Shown here in pieces: positions 1-6,849 of a stretch of 64,000 bases of DNA. The position numbers and the translations under genes were made by a program. Each line of letters starts with the position of its first letter. Positions within the stretch are counted from its first letter, which is position 1. Source of the stretch: Promethearchaeota archaeon (GTDB lineage Archaea > Asgardarchaeota > Lokiarchaeia > Sigyniarchaeales > SOKP01); the NCBI GenBank assembly GCA_016840085.1, contig JAEOTA010000055.1, positions 1 through 64,000 on the forward strand, given 5' to 3'. The notes beneath the pieces were generated by a model. That model was given only the letters and a program-made list of their open reading frames with translations, was not told where the DNA came from and did no database searches.

Positions 1-47
1 ATTTTTATAAATTCTGATTATTAGATTATATATCGTTAAATTTATTA

Positions 48-132
48 GAAAGAAGTGATTATATTAATACATGCATGTAAATAATATATCTCCATATTCG
101 TTTAAAACATCTGGAGTTAAATCACTTCTTTC
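48..132 (+). promoter_or_regulatory. 13-bp inverted repeat around the transposase start
   Basis: GAAAGAAGTGATT at 48-60 is perfectly complementary to AATCACTTCTTTC at 120-132. In a transcript entering from outside, the first ATG at 71 would sit in the loop of this stem. Several insertion sequences use such hairpins to block transposase translation from read-through RNA, and that role is inferred here. Confidence 0.5.
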
Positions 133-1378
133 CAACCATTATATGCTCGCATTTTTTAAAAAGTTTTGTGATGTAACTGTTTCTCGCACTTGGAAGTTCA
201 AAAGAGCTAAAAACGCAAGATATGAGGATAAGGACTTTTTGAAGGTGTTCTTCTTTTCTGAAATTATCGGTAGATCAATTCATGATACCAGTGAAATGCT
301 TAACGAGCACCTATTAAAAAGTAGAAAAGGAAGACGCAAATCTTTCACTGACGGAAGGAAAAGACGTATAATTCCACATCAAACAGAAGTAAACAAGTAC
401 CTTCGCAAATTTGGATTGAATAAGGCACGTGAGATTCTGCGGACTTGTTTGGATTCTCAATTAACGGAAGCTTTGAGGCTTAGACTTATCTCAAAAAAAG
501 TCAATGTGATCATCGACTTCACAGAACATCCTTATTATGGACAACGTGAGGATAAAATGATAAAGGGCACTAATCGACAGAAAGGGACGAAGAAAATGCG
601 GCATTATCTCGGGTTCTCGATTTTGTCGAAAAATGTTCATCTTTATGCCGGATTGGAACACGTGGCTAAAGGACAATCTAAAATACCCATAATCCTTGAA
701 TTCCTTGATCATGTACTCGATCTCGGATTTGAGTTGAACTACGTATTAATGGATCGGGAATTTTATAGAGCAATACTCTTACATGAAATAAAGGCCAAGA
801 ATGGGAATGTTTTAATTCCAACCAAGCAATATAAAAAAGTTCGGGGAATAATCGAAGCCTACATAAAGGGAAAAGGAAATCGGGTGCGAAGATACACGTT
901 TTCCAGCGCCACTGAAGCAAAGCACCGATTTTATCAGCATGTTTACCTGATAATAAAAGCGAAACGCGGATTCACTCTTCAGGGCGTGAAACGAGACTAT
1001 CGAATGGGGAAAATATCTTTAGACGATGCCCGGAAGCGGGTATTTGCCATCATGACTACCGAGAAACCCAAAGGAAAGACAAGTTCTTGGGCGTCCCGCA
1101 CTTCATTATTTTATCGACGACGATGGTTGATCGAAACGGGATTCAGCGACTTAAATCGGATTAATCGTAGATGGAAATCCAATCACGATAACTTGCGATA
1201 TTTTGACATGCTGGCAAGACTACTGCTTTATAATTCGTGGAAAATGAACAAAAAATTGATCAAAAATGCCGGAACTCAAGAAGGAAAAACAAGAAAATGG
1301 ACGCTAGCTCAAAATCAAGATTATTTGAAGCAGCTATTTCTAACATCGGGGAAAAAATCACGGGAGGTGATTGGTTAA
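71..1378 (+). CDS. ISH3-like DDE transposase
   Basis: Transposase of 435 residues that would cut and rejoin the ends of an insertion sequence. The DDE triad is visible. The first Asp is near residue 149 in IDFTEHPYYG, the second near residue 228 in MDREFY, and the Glu is in RRRWLIETGF around residue 357. The YRRRW-IET signature and the length fit the archaeal ISH3 family (IS4-like fold). The N-terminal 100 residues are basic and probably bind the terminal repeats. The first ATG is used here. A second in-frame ATG at 143 is possible, because a 13-bp inverted repeat brackets the first one. The frame is intact, so the element may be active. It converges on the RadA-like gene. Family placement rests on motifs only. 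Confidence 0.85.
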   Translation: MHVNNISPYSFKTSGVKSLLSNHYMLAFFKKFCDVTVSRTWKFKRAKNARYEDKDFLKVFFFSEIIGRSIHDTSEMLNEHLLKSRKGRRKSFTDGRKRRIIPHQTEVNKYLRKFGLNKAREILRTCLDSQLTEALRLRLISKKVNVIIDFTEHPYYGQREDKMIKGTNRQKGTKKMRHYLGFSILSKNVHLYAGLEHVAKGQSKIPIILEFLDHVLDLGFELNYVLMDREFYRAILLHEIKAKNGNVLIPTKQYKKVRGIIEAYIKGKGNRVRRYTFSSATEAKHRFYQHVYLIIKAKRGFTLQGVKRDYRMGKISLDDARKRVFAIMTTEKPKGKTSSWASRTSLFYRRRWLIETGFSDLNRINRRWKSNHDNLRYFDMLARLLLYNSWKMNKKLIKNAGTQEGKTRKWTLAQNQDYLKQLFLTSGKKSREVIG

Positions 1379-1441
1379 ATTTAAAATAATGTCGGCTCTC
1401 CGAACACGGAAAATAATAGAAAAAAAAATAAATACTTGAAT

Positions 1442-1466
1442 ACTAACTATAAAAAAAAGAAGTTAG
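1442..1466 (-). terminator. Poly-T terminator after the RadA-like gene
   Basis: Read on the minus strand, a run of eight T follows the RadA-like stop codon and is bracketed by a short 6-bp inverted repeat (CTAACT/AGTTAG). Poly-T tracts are the usual archaeal termination signal. The A-rich plus strand gives no T-run here for the convergent transposase. Confidence 0.4.
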
Positions 1467-2692
1467 GTATGTAATAAGATCTTCGCATTCTTCTGCCATT
1501 CATTTACCATTTTCGAAGATGCTCCATTTATCTTAGACGATAACTCATCGGGATCTGCCTCTATTAGCTCGTTAATCGAAGTAATACCTTGTGCGTGTAA
1601 GTTTTCCATAGATCCTTTACCAATGCCCTTTACTTTTATTAGTGGTATTTCATCCATACCCCGCCCAGTATTTTCGGCTACTGGTTCAGATTCTTCGTAC
1701 AATGATTCAATTTCAAAGTCCAACCCTTTCGATTGCGGCATGTCAACTGTATCGGTGTCACTAACTCCAACTCCAGTAATATAGAATTCACATTCTTCAG
1801 GCGGAAGATCAGGTGCATCTACAATTACTGCCCTTCGCTTTAAAGAATTATTAGCTGAGAATCCCTTCGTCTTAAACATGACTCGGAAGTGACATCCGTG
1901 CGCCACAATATTTCCTCCTATCGCATCGTTGCCTGAAAACATTCCCATCATTCTTGTAGCGACTTGATTGGTAAGCAGCACCGCACAATTATAGGTTTCA
2001 GCGATTCGAGATAAGGCGTGAATCATTCCATTTAATACTGCTTGGCGGGGAGCAAGTTTCCCAATACCCACATATTCTGATCGGAGCAATGCCATGAGAC
2101 TATCAATAACAAGTAACCGAGCAACACGCGTCTTACAGATTGTTTCTGCTTTCTGGATCATCTGGGATTGATGGTCTGAAGAGTAAATTCTAGCATGGTA
2201 AATCTTAGATAACACCTCTTTGGGATTCAGTTCAAACCGTTTTGCGATACGCTTGATCTTCTCCTTTGAGAATGTATTTTCAGTATCAATATAGGCTACG
2301 CTTCCATTTAGTCCGCCTCTACTTTCTGGTAATTGAACAGTCACAGAAATTGTATGAGCTAATGCGGTCTTTCCCGACTTAAAAGGTCCATATACTTCGG
2401 TAAGCTTTCCGGTTTGAACGCCACCCCCTAAAATTCGATTAAGCTCAGAAGAGCCTGTTGTAATTAACTCTGTATTTTCGCTAATTTGAGACGCAGAGGT
2501 AAATTCGGTCATACCTAACGCGTTTCGAGCATTCCATATGAGCTTTTTGGCAGTTTTTTCTCCTAAGCCGTCAATATTTGCCACAATTAAATGGGGAGAC
2601 ATCGCTAGTGCTTCAGCGGTACTAATGCCGTTTTCCTGAAGGAGCTTGATTTGTCGTGAGTTGATTGATTTCACATCATTTAAATCTGACAT
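1463..2692 (-). CDS. RadA-family recombinase with an extra C-terminal HhH domain
   Basis: RecA-fold recombinase of 409 residues, expected to polymerise on single-stranded DNA and catalyse strand exchange. Residues 10-60 form the usual N-terminal helix-hairpin-helix domain. FTSA at 64-67 matches the FxxA protomer-contact motif. Walker A is GPFKSGKT at 102-109, where the common form is GEFGSGKT. Walker B is LLVIDS at 193-198. The L2 region starts with NQVATR at 242. After an acidic linker (315-348) there is a second HhH domain (349-405, core VKGIGKGSMENL), which ordinary RadA of about 320-350 residues lacks. A TATA-like TTTAAATAG lies about 60 bases upstream. It is probably a paralogue beside a housekeeping RadA elsewhere, but this window cannot show that. 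The catalytic motifs look usable. Confidence 0.9.
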   Translation of the reverse strand: MSDLNDVKSINSRQIKLLQENGISTAEALAMSPHLIVANIDGLGEKTAKKLIWNARNALGMTEFTSASQISENTELITTGSSELNRILGGGVQTGKLTEVYGPFKSGKTALAHTISVTVQLPESRGGLNGSVAYIDTENTFSKEKIKRIAKRFELNPKEVLSKIYHARIYSSDHQSQMIQKAETICKTRVARLLVIDSLMALLRSEYVGIGKLAPRQAVLNGMIHALSRIAETYNCAVLLTNQVATRMMGMFSGNDAIGGNIVAHGCHFRVMFKTKGFSANNSLKRRAVIVDAPDLPPEECEFYITGVGVSDTDTVDMPQSKGLDFEIESLYEESEPVAENTGRGMDEIPLIKVKGIGKGSMENLHAQGITSINELIEADPDELSSKINGASSKMVNEWQKNAKILLHT

Positions 2693-2751
2693 TGTTTTTT
2701 TCTTATCACCTATTTATGTGTAATTTGAATTGATATAGGATCATAATAAGA

Positions 2752-2760
2752 CTATTTAAA
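2752..2760 (-). promoter_or_regulatory. TATA box of the RadA-like gene
   Basis: TTTAAATAG on the minus strand, about 60 bases before the ATG at 2692. This spacing allows a leader of roughly 30 bases. The call rests on the sequence match only. Confidence 0.4.
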
Positions 2761-2818
2761 AGAAAAAAAGAGAAGTAAAAAAGAGAAATACTATCTATTC
2801 TCCCAGATAAAAAATAGG

Positions 2819-3196
2819 TTATTCCTTAAGTATTAATTTTAGATTCTCAATATATTCTTTAGGAGAGATGCCATGTACTAATGCTTTATGAAGCATCCTA
2901 ATATTTACTTTTTCTATACCATTTTCTTCATAGATAGAAAGAAGATCTTTTTGAATTGCTTTTAAAATCTTTAACACAGAGAATTCAGAACGCTTATATT
3001 GACCAAAATATCCACCAAATGCGATAAATAAATTAGCTATAAGGTCAAGATCTTCTCTGGCAAATTTTTTATAACATTCAACGCACACAATTCCATAGTT
3101 AACTCCAGTTTGATAAAAAGTAGCTCTTTGTCTAATTTCTTTTCTACAGATAAAACACTTTATTTGATGATCATAATTTTGTGCTTTAGTTATCAT
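2819..3196 (-). CDS. Small CxxC zinc-finger protein, function unknown
   Basis: Protein of 125 residues. The N-terminal third holds two CxxC pairs, CFIC at about 14-17 and CVEC at about 38-41, spaced as in a treble-clef or ribbon that binds one zinc ion. The rest is predicted helical, with a hydrophobic stretch IANLFIAFGGYFG that looks like a packed helix rather than a membrane span. A TATA-like element (TATTTAAATATAA on the minus strand) sits only about 20-30 bases before the ATG, so the mRNA may be almost leaderless. It is encoded between the RadA paralogue and the RecA-like operon on the same strand. I do not recognise the family. A nucleic-acid-binding helper is a guess from context. Confidence 0.7.
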   Translation of the reverse strand: MITKAQNYDHQIKCFICRKEIRQRATFYQTGVNYGIVCVECYKKFAREDLDLIANLFIAFGGYFGQYKRSEFSVLKILKAIQKDLLSIYEENGIEKVNIRMLHKALVHGISPKEYIENLKLILKE

Positions 3197-3216
3197 GAAA
3201 ATTTATTAGTTTTATT

Positions 3217-3229
3217 ATATTTAAATAAA
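3217..3229 (-). promoter_or_regulatory. TATA box of the small zinc-finger gene
   Basis: An A/T-rich TATTTAAATATAA element on the minus strand ends about 20 bases before the ATG at 3196. This implies a very short or absent leader. Confidence 0.4.
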
Positions 3230-3282
3230 AAATTAGGTGTAGAACACCAAAAAAAGACGATAGAAATGAATTTAATCTTAGA

Positions 3283-3993
3283 TTAGAGCCATACAAATCC
3301 GGTATTCTCTATCTTATAGCACAGCTCCCATTGAGCATCTCCACAACTAATTTTCATCTTCTTTTTGTGACTATTGAACAATTTTAATAAATGAATGTGT
3401 AACACATCCAATCGACTATAGAGTTTATGAAGAAAAGGTCTTTGCTGTTCCGCTTTCATATCAAACGAGACTTCATGAAGCAGTATCAAATGAATCTTTT
3501 TTCTAATACAATATAACAATAACGGTGATAAAACCTCGTCATAAAATAAATCGATAATATTGGTACTATCTCTTATTTCTGAATGGGTAGAGAGTTCAAG
3601 TCGTAAATGATGGGAAATGTTGTCGATTACTATAAACTTTACATCAGGGGGTAATTCTGATTCAACATCTATAAAATGACGAAGTACTTGGGCTTGATCT
3701 CTATACGAATTAAAGCATTTTCCTTTTGGAATCACATATATATTACTTTCCAAATATTCTAGCTTTTCATTCCTTGCGTTAAAAAGTGAGTGTAATCGTT
3801 TTTTAGGGAATAATTCACTGGCTTGAACCCAGATACATGAGTGTTCATACGGTTTCTGTAAGGTAAGAAAATTACCTATTAAATAAAGGGCTAAGGTAGT
3901 CTTGCCTGTTCCTGACTCTCCTGAAATATTCACGATGATACTGCGAGAAATATGCGAAAATAACTCACTTAAGACTATAGGAGCTGAAATCAT
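3283..3993 (-). CDS. RecA-superfamily ATPase, RadB/KaiC-like
   Basis: Compact P-loop ATPase of 236 residues with no extra DNA-binding domain. Walker A is GESGTGKTT near residue 24, followed by a helix. A Walker B-like strand FIVIDN lies near residue 120. The size and layout fit the minimal RecA folds seen in RadB, archaeal KaiC-like proteins and Rad51 paralogues. It is the last gene of a three-gene minus-strand operon. Its ATG directly abuts the stop of the upstream small membrane protein, which points to translational coupling and perhaps a membrane-associated complex. With the RadA paralogue nearby, a role in recombination or DNA handling is plausible. The exact family is not settled, and a signalling ATPase of the KaiC type is the main alternative. 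Confidence 0.75.
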   Translation of the reverse strand: MISAPIVLSELFSHISRSIIVNISGESGTGKTTLALYLIGNFLTLQKPYEHSCIWVQASELFPKKRLHSLFNARNEKLEYLESNIYVIPKGKCFNSYRDQAQVLRHFIDVESELPPDVKFIVIDNISHHLRLELSTHSEIRDSTNIIDLFYDEVLSPLLLYCIRKKIHLILLHEVSFDMKAEQQRPFLHKLYSRLDVLHIHLLKLFNSHKKKMKISCGDAQWELCYKIENTGFVWL

Positions 3994-4350
3994 CTATTTC
4001 CCATCCAATAATTCAAGAATTTCTTCTTTTAGTCTATCTATTTCTTTTTCCCGCTGAGAAATAGGCTGTTCCTTATCTTTTTTTCCTGATGATGAAGCAT
4101 TAGTATTGAACAAGCCCTGAAGTATAAGTAGGGTTAATAATTCATTACTCTGAAAATTATATCCAGTAGCCTTTCCACTTAGGAATCTAAGTCCATTAGA
4201 GCCAAGACCGTGTTTTCTCAGCTTAAAAAACATAAAACCCGCAATAAATAAGACAATAATAATTATCCCAAATAGAGGATTTCGCTGATAAAACAATACG
4301 AATGCGACAATCAATATGAAATAACAAAACAATTTTGCCATATTATTCAC
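3994..4350 (-). CDS. Small two-span membrane protein with charged tail
   Basis: Protein of 118 residues. Two adjacent hydrophobic helices cover about residues 5-20 and 26-42. They are followed by a glycine-rich stretch and a lysine/glutamate-rich tail from about 90 that is likely to form a short coiled coil. Its start overlaps the end of the upstream protease gene by 8 bases, and its stop abuts the next ATG, so the three genes are almost certainly co-translated. An internal Met at residue 4 could also be the start. No family recognised. It may anchor the downstream RecA-like ATPase at the membrane, which is an inference from coupling only. Confidence 0.7.
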   Translation of the reverse strand: MNNMAKLFCYFILIVAFVLFYQRNPLFGIIIIVLFIAGFMFFKLRKHGLGSNGLRFLSGKATGYNFQSNELLTLLILQGLFNTNASSSGKKDKEQPISQREKEIDRLKEEILELLDGK

Positions 4351-5098
4351 CTGAAAATTTATCTATATCAGGAGCATTAACTTCCATATATTCACCATAT
4401 AATACCCCTACTCTTTTTTCTTCCCTATTTTTCCTTACATTTTTATAAATTGTATACCATAGCAGACAGATATATTTCAACACCACAAACACGACTCCGA
4501 TCAAGAAGTAATATATAAACTCAAGTGAGAAATCAATCGTAAATAAATCTACCAGTATCCATACCAATCCAAATGAAGAACATAATAAAATAACTTGAAA
4601 AAATGATTGTGAAGGATTTTTTTGAAACGTTACTGCTATATTTTTAAGATCTACTGTGGATGGTCTCACTCCTAATAATACCGACACACAGATTATCCCG
4701 CTCACTATCCTATAAAGCGGTTTTGCTGACATATCAAGGGCTATTTCAAGCAAAAAGAAAAATACAATTACCCCTACCAGTAAGGGAGCAATTCCAATTA
4801 ATAATGATTGAATAAATGAGACTTTTTGTGGTCTCTCTAGCGCAACTGATCCATGTGGATCTACCCTTCCAGTCATTTTATTTCTGTAATTTACCTCCAC
4901 TCTTTTGACTGGCACACCGGTAATAAGACATAATGTAGCATGCGCAGCTTCATGAATAGCAACTCCAATAAATCCAAGGACACTAAACGCGGTTTTATAT
5001 TTACCCTTGGTCTGATGATATAGCAATTCAAGGCCATACCCTACTACGAATGCTATTGGCAACCAAAAAAAGGTGAATACGAGGACTTTTTCAAACAT
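4343..5098 (-). CDS. M50-like (site-2-protease-like) membrane metalloprotease
   Basis: Integral membrane protein of 251 residues with about five to six hydrophobic segments. The zinc-protease motif HEAAH (HExxH) is at about residues 49-53 inside a hydrophobic helix. A later segment has GVRPSTVDLKN, resembling the third M50 motif in which an Asp completes the zinc site. Such proteases cut within or next to membranes and often release regulators. The gene is first in a three-gene operon with a small membrane protein and a RecA-like ATPase, and it is divergent from the TFB-like gene. The combination of an intramembrane protease and a transcription factor across one promoter region hints at a regulatory link, unproven. 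The cytoplasmic tail is basic and then acidic. Confidence 0.75.
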   Translation of the reverse strand: MFEKVLVFTFFWLPIAFVVGYGLELLYHQTKGKYKTAFSVLGFIGVAIHEAAHATLCLITGVPVKRVEVNYRNKMTGRVDPHGSVALERPQKVSFIQSLLIGIAPLLVGVIVFFFLLEIALDMSAKPLYRIVSGIICVSVLLGVRPSTVDLKNIAVTFQKNPSQSFFQVILLCSSFGLVWILVDLFTIDFSLEFIYYFLIGVVFVVLKYICLLWYTIYKNVRKNREEKRVGVLYGEYMEVNAPDIDKFSGE

Positions 5099-5479
5099 GA
5101 TCCCTATAGAATATGAGAAAATATAAAGGAAAAACCAAAATTTCCTATCCTAAAGTTGTGATCTTATAATCCGTAGACGATGTATATATAATGCTTAATA
5201 ATATAAGATATTATACTTAGAATTCATAAACTAAAGGGAACTATTGAGTATACTGGAAATAGATTACCACTGTTTAAACTGGTCGAGGATTCTCCCGCAA
5301 CCAGATCATGGTGGGGTGATGCACGAAACGAAAAAATTGATACATTTTGAAAATTCAGTTTTCGTGAAAGTATGGTAGAACGCTTTTCCTCATAGATCCT
5401 GATCCAGAGGATAATATTTAAAAGGCAAATAGGTTCCCATATATTTCTTAGGAAACTATACAAAATAGTGACCAAGGTT
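5099..5479. other. Divergent intergenic region with a GC-richer structured stretch
   Basis: About 370 bases between the divergent protease and TFB-like genes. TATATATAATG near 5180-5190 and TATTTAAAAG near 5415 are candidate TATA boxes. Between them the sequence at 5267-5314 is clearly richer in G and C than its surroundings and forms nested pairing (CCAC/GTGG, CTGGT/ACCAG, GAG/CTC with loop GATT). A second stem, CACGAAA (5322-5328) with TTTCGTG (5360-5366), follows. A minus-strand reading frame here looks unlike a real protein. Confidence 0.4.
5415..5424 (+). promoter_or_regulatory. TATA box of the TFB-like gene
   Basis: TATTTAAAAG lies 55-65 bases before the ATG at 5480. Transcription would start near 5447, giving a leader of about 30 bases. 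Confidence 0.4.
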
Positions 5480-6697
5480 ATGGCTTCATATAAAACACAA
5501 GAATTTGAGACCGGATTAGTAGGGCTTTCATCCCTAAAATGTGATATGTGTGGTTCGGAAGATATTGTTGAAGATATGGGCTCCTATATCTGTAGAGATT
5601 GTGGGATCGTGCTTGAGATCCGAAAATTGCAGTATGATAGGCCCTATAATACTGATATCATTCATCATTCTCCGCATGTAGGGGCTACCCAGGTAGGAAC
5701 CATTCGGGAGCGGCTTAGTTCTAAGCATTCCGTACAGCTCCAACGAATAAATAAAAAACAATTGGAACAGTCTAACTATGAGAATGTGAAACGAAAGATT
5801 GGGAAAAAGATTTCCGATCTGTTTACGAAACTTGAATTACATGACTCTGGAGCGTCCTTAAAGCAGTATATTTATACACAGTGTCTAAGAGTATATAATA
5901 GTTTTAGACCAGGAACGAAGTATAGAAGTGTTGAGAAGTTAGTTCCAGTGGTGATGTACTATTGTTTAAAGCTTAGAAGTATTGCGCGACCAGAGACCGA
6001 TTTTATAGATACTAGTGAAATAACCAAAAAGGAATTTAATCATTTTAAGATCCAAGTAAAGCATTTTCTTCCCAAGTATAATGAGTATAATCGGCAGATG
6101 GTTATTCTTCAAAAAATTAGTTATATCCAAGCCGAATTTAATTTGGATAGGGCATTTAATCTATTCACTAGGAAAGTCCTATATAAACTGTGGGGACTTA
6201 TCAAAAATACAAAAGATGATGTCGTAGCAGGGCTCTGTGCATCGATTTCGGCTCTATGCGCCTATCAAGATATATTAAATGTGAATTCCATTTGCAATCT
6301 GCTGGGTATCAGGATGAGTACCATTCAAAGCCAAGTGAAAAAGAATTTCTTTACTCGATTCAGAGTCGAGGGATTTGTAAGTCTGGTAAAATCTTCCGAC
6401 TTATTGGTAAAAATTATGGAAAAGTTAGGAATACTGGAAGGAGCAGAAGAACCTTGTGATATTGTGGAGATAAAGCTGGGACACGCAAAACGTATATTTA
6501 ACAATAATGATTCAATTGAATACTATCTATTTGCGATAAGAGATGAGGATAATAACGTAATGCTTGCCAAGTTAGACGTGTTTAAGCCATATCAGAGATT
6601 TGAGACGGTTGATAGTGTTGAAGTCAGTAACTTGCCACAATTCAATATGGTTTTCAGAACGTATTCAAAAGGCAAAGGTCCACCCTTTAAAAGTTGA
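5480..6697 (+). CDS. Divergent TFB (TFIIB-like) transcription factor
   Basis: Transcription initiation factor B paralogue of 405 residues that would bridge TBP at the promoter and RNA polymerase. The N-terminal zinc ribbon is clear, with two CxxC pairs (CDMC at about 21-24 and CRDC at about 39-42). It is followed by a basic B-reader/linker region and two cyclin-like helical repeats (about 100-205 and 210-310). The second repeat contains the helix-turn-helix-like NSICNLLGIRMSTIQSQVKK. A further 90 residues at the C-terminus (from about 320) are not part of normal TFB of about 310-330 residues. I chose the ATG at 5480; a GTG at 5468 would add four residues. The repeats are diverged, so this is probably an alternative TFB directing a special promoter set, perhaps this island. 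Confidence 0.85.
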   Translation: MASYKTQEFETGLVGLSSLKCDMCGSEDIVEDMGSYICRDCGIVLEIRKLQYDRPYNTDIIHHSPHVGATQVGTIRERLSSKHSVQLQRINKKQLEQSNYENVKRKIGKKISDLFTKLELHDSGASLKQYIYTQCLRVYNSFRPGTKYRSVEKLVPVVMYYCLKLRSIARPETDFIDTSEITKKEFNHFKIQVKHFLPKYNEYNRQMVILQKISYIQAEFNLDRAFNLFTRKVLYKLWGLIKNTKDDVVAGLCASISALCAYQDILNVNSICNLLGIRMSTIQSQVKKNFFTRFRVEGFVSLVKSSDLLVKIMEKLGILEGAEEPCDIVEIKLGHAKRIFNNNDSIEYYLFAIRDEDNNVMLAKLDVFKPYQRFETVDSVEVSNLPQFNMVFRTYSKGKGPPFKS

Positions 6698-6792
6698 TAA
6701 TTTTTATAGTTCAAATATCTACCTTTCTAATTACTTCTTTTTTCTCTTTCTCTTTTCTTATTGTTAACTATAGGTGGACAATCTGGTTTTTT

Positions 6793-6804
6793 TATTTAAA
6801 TATA
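6793..6804 (+). promoter_or_regulatory. TATA box of the secreted repeat protein gene
   Basis: TATTTAAATATA is located about 46-57 bases before the ATG at 6850, a spacing that suits a short leader. Confidence 0.4.
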
Positions 6805-6849
6805 TCCACACCTAGAGTATTGTAATTCATACCTTAAGGATGATTTATC

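Larger units (their letters stand above)
1..1460 (+). mobile_element. ISH3-like insertion sequence, ends unresolved
   Basis: A single-transposase insertion sequence is inferred from the intact DDE transposase. Terminal inverted repeats and a target duplication could not be identified, since the left end may lie at or beyond the window start. The given limits are therefore only an outer estimate. The 70 bases before the gene and about 80 after it are AT-rich and hold no other gene. Confidence 0.45.

Noticed and set aside
5224..5475. Minus-strand 83-codon frame between protease and TFB genes
   Set aside because: Composition is not protein-like, there is no good start signal, and it overlaps hairpin-forming sequence and the TFB start.
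6256..6459. Nested frame inside the TFB-like gene
   Set aside because: It lies wholly within a conserved domain in another frame and shows no features of its own.
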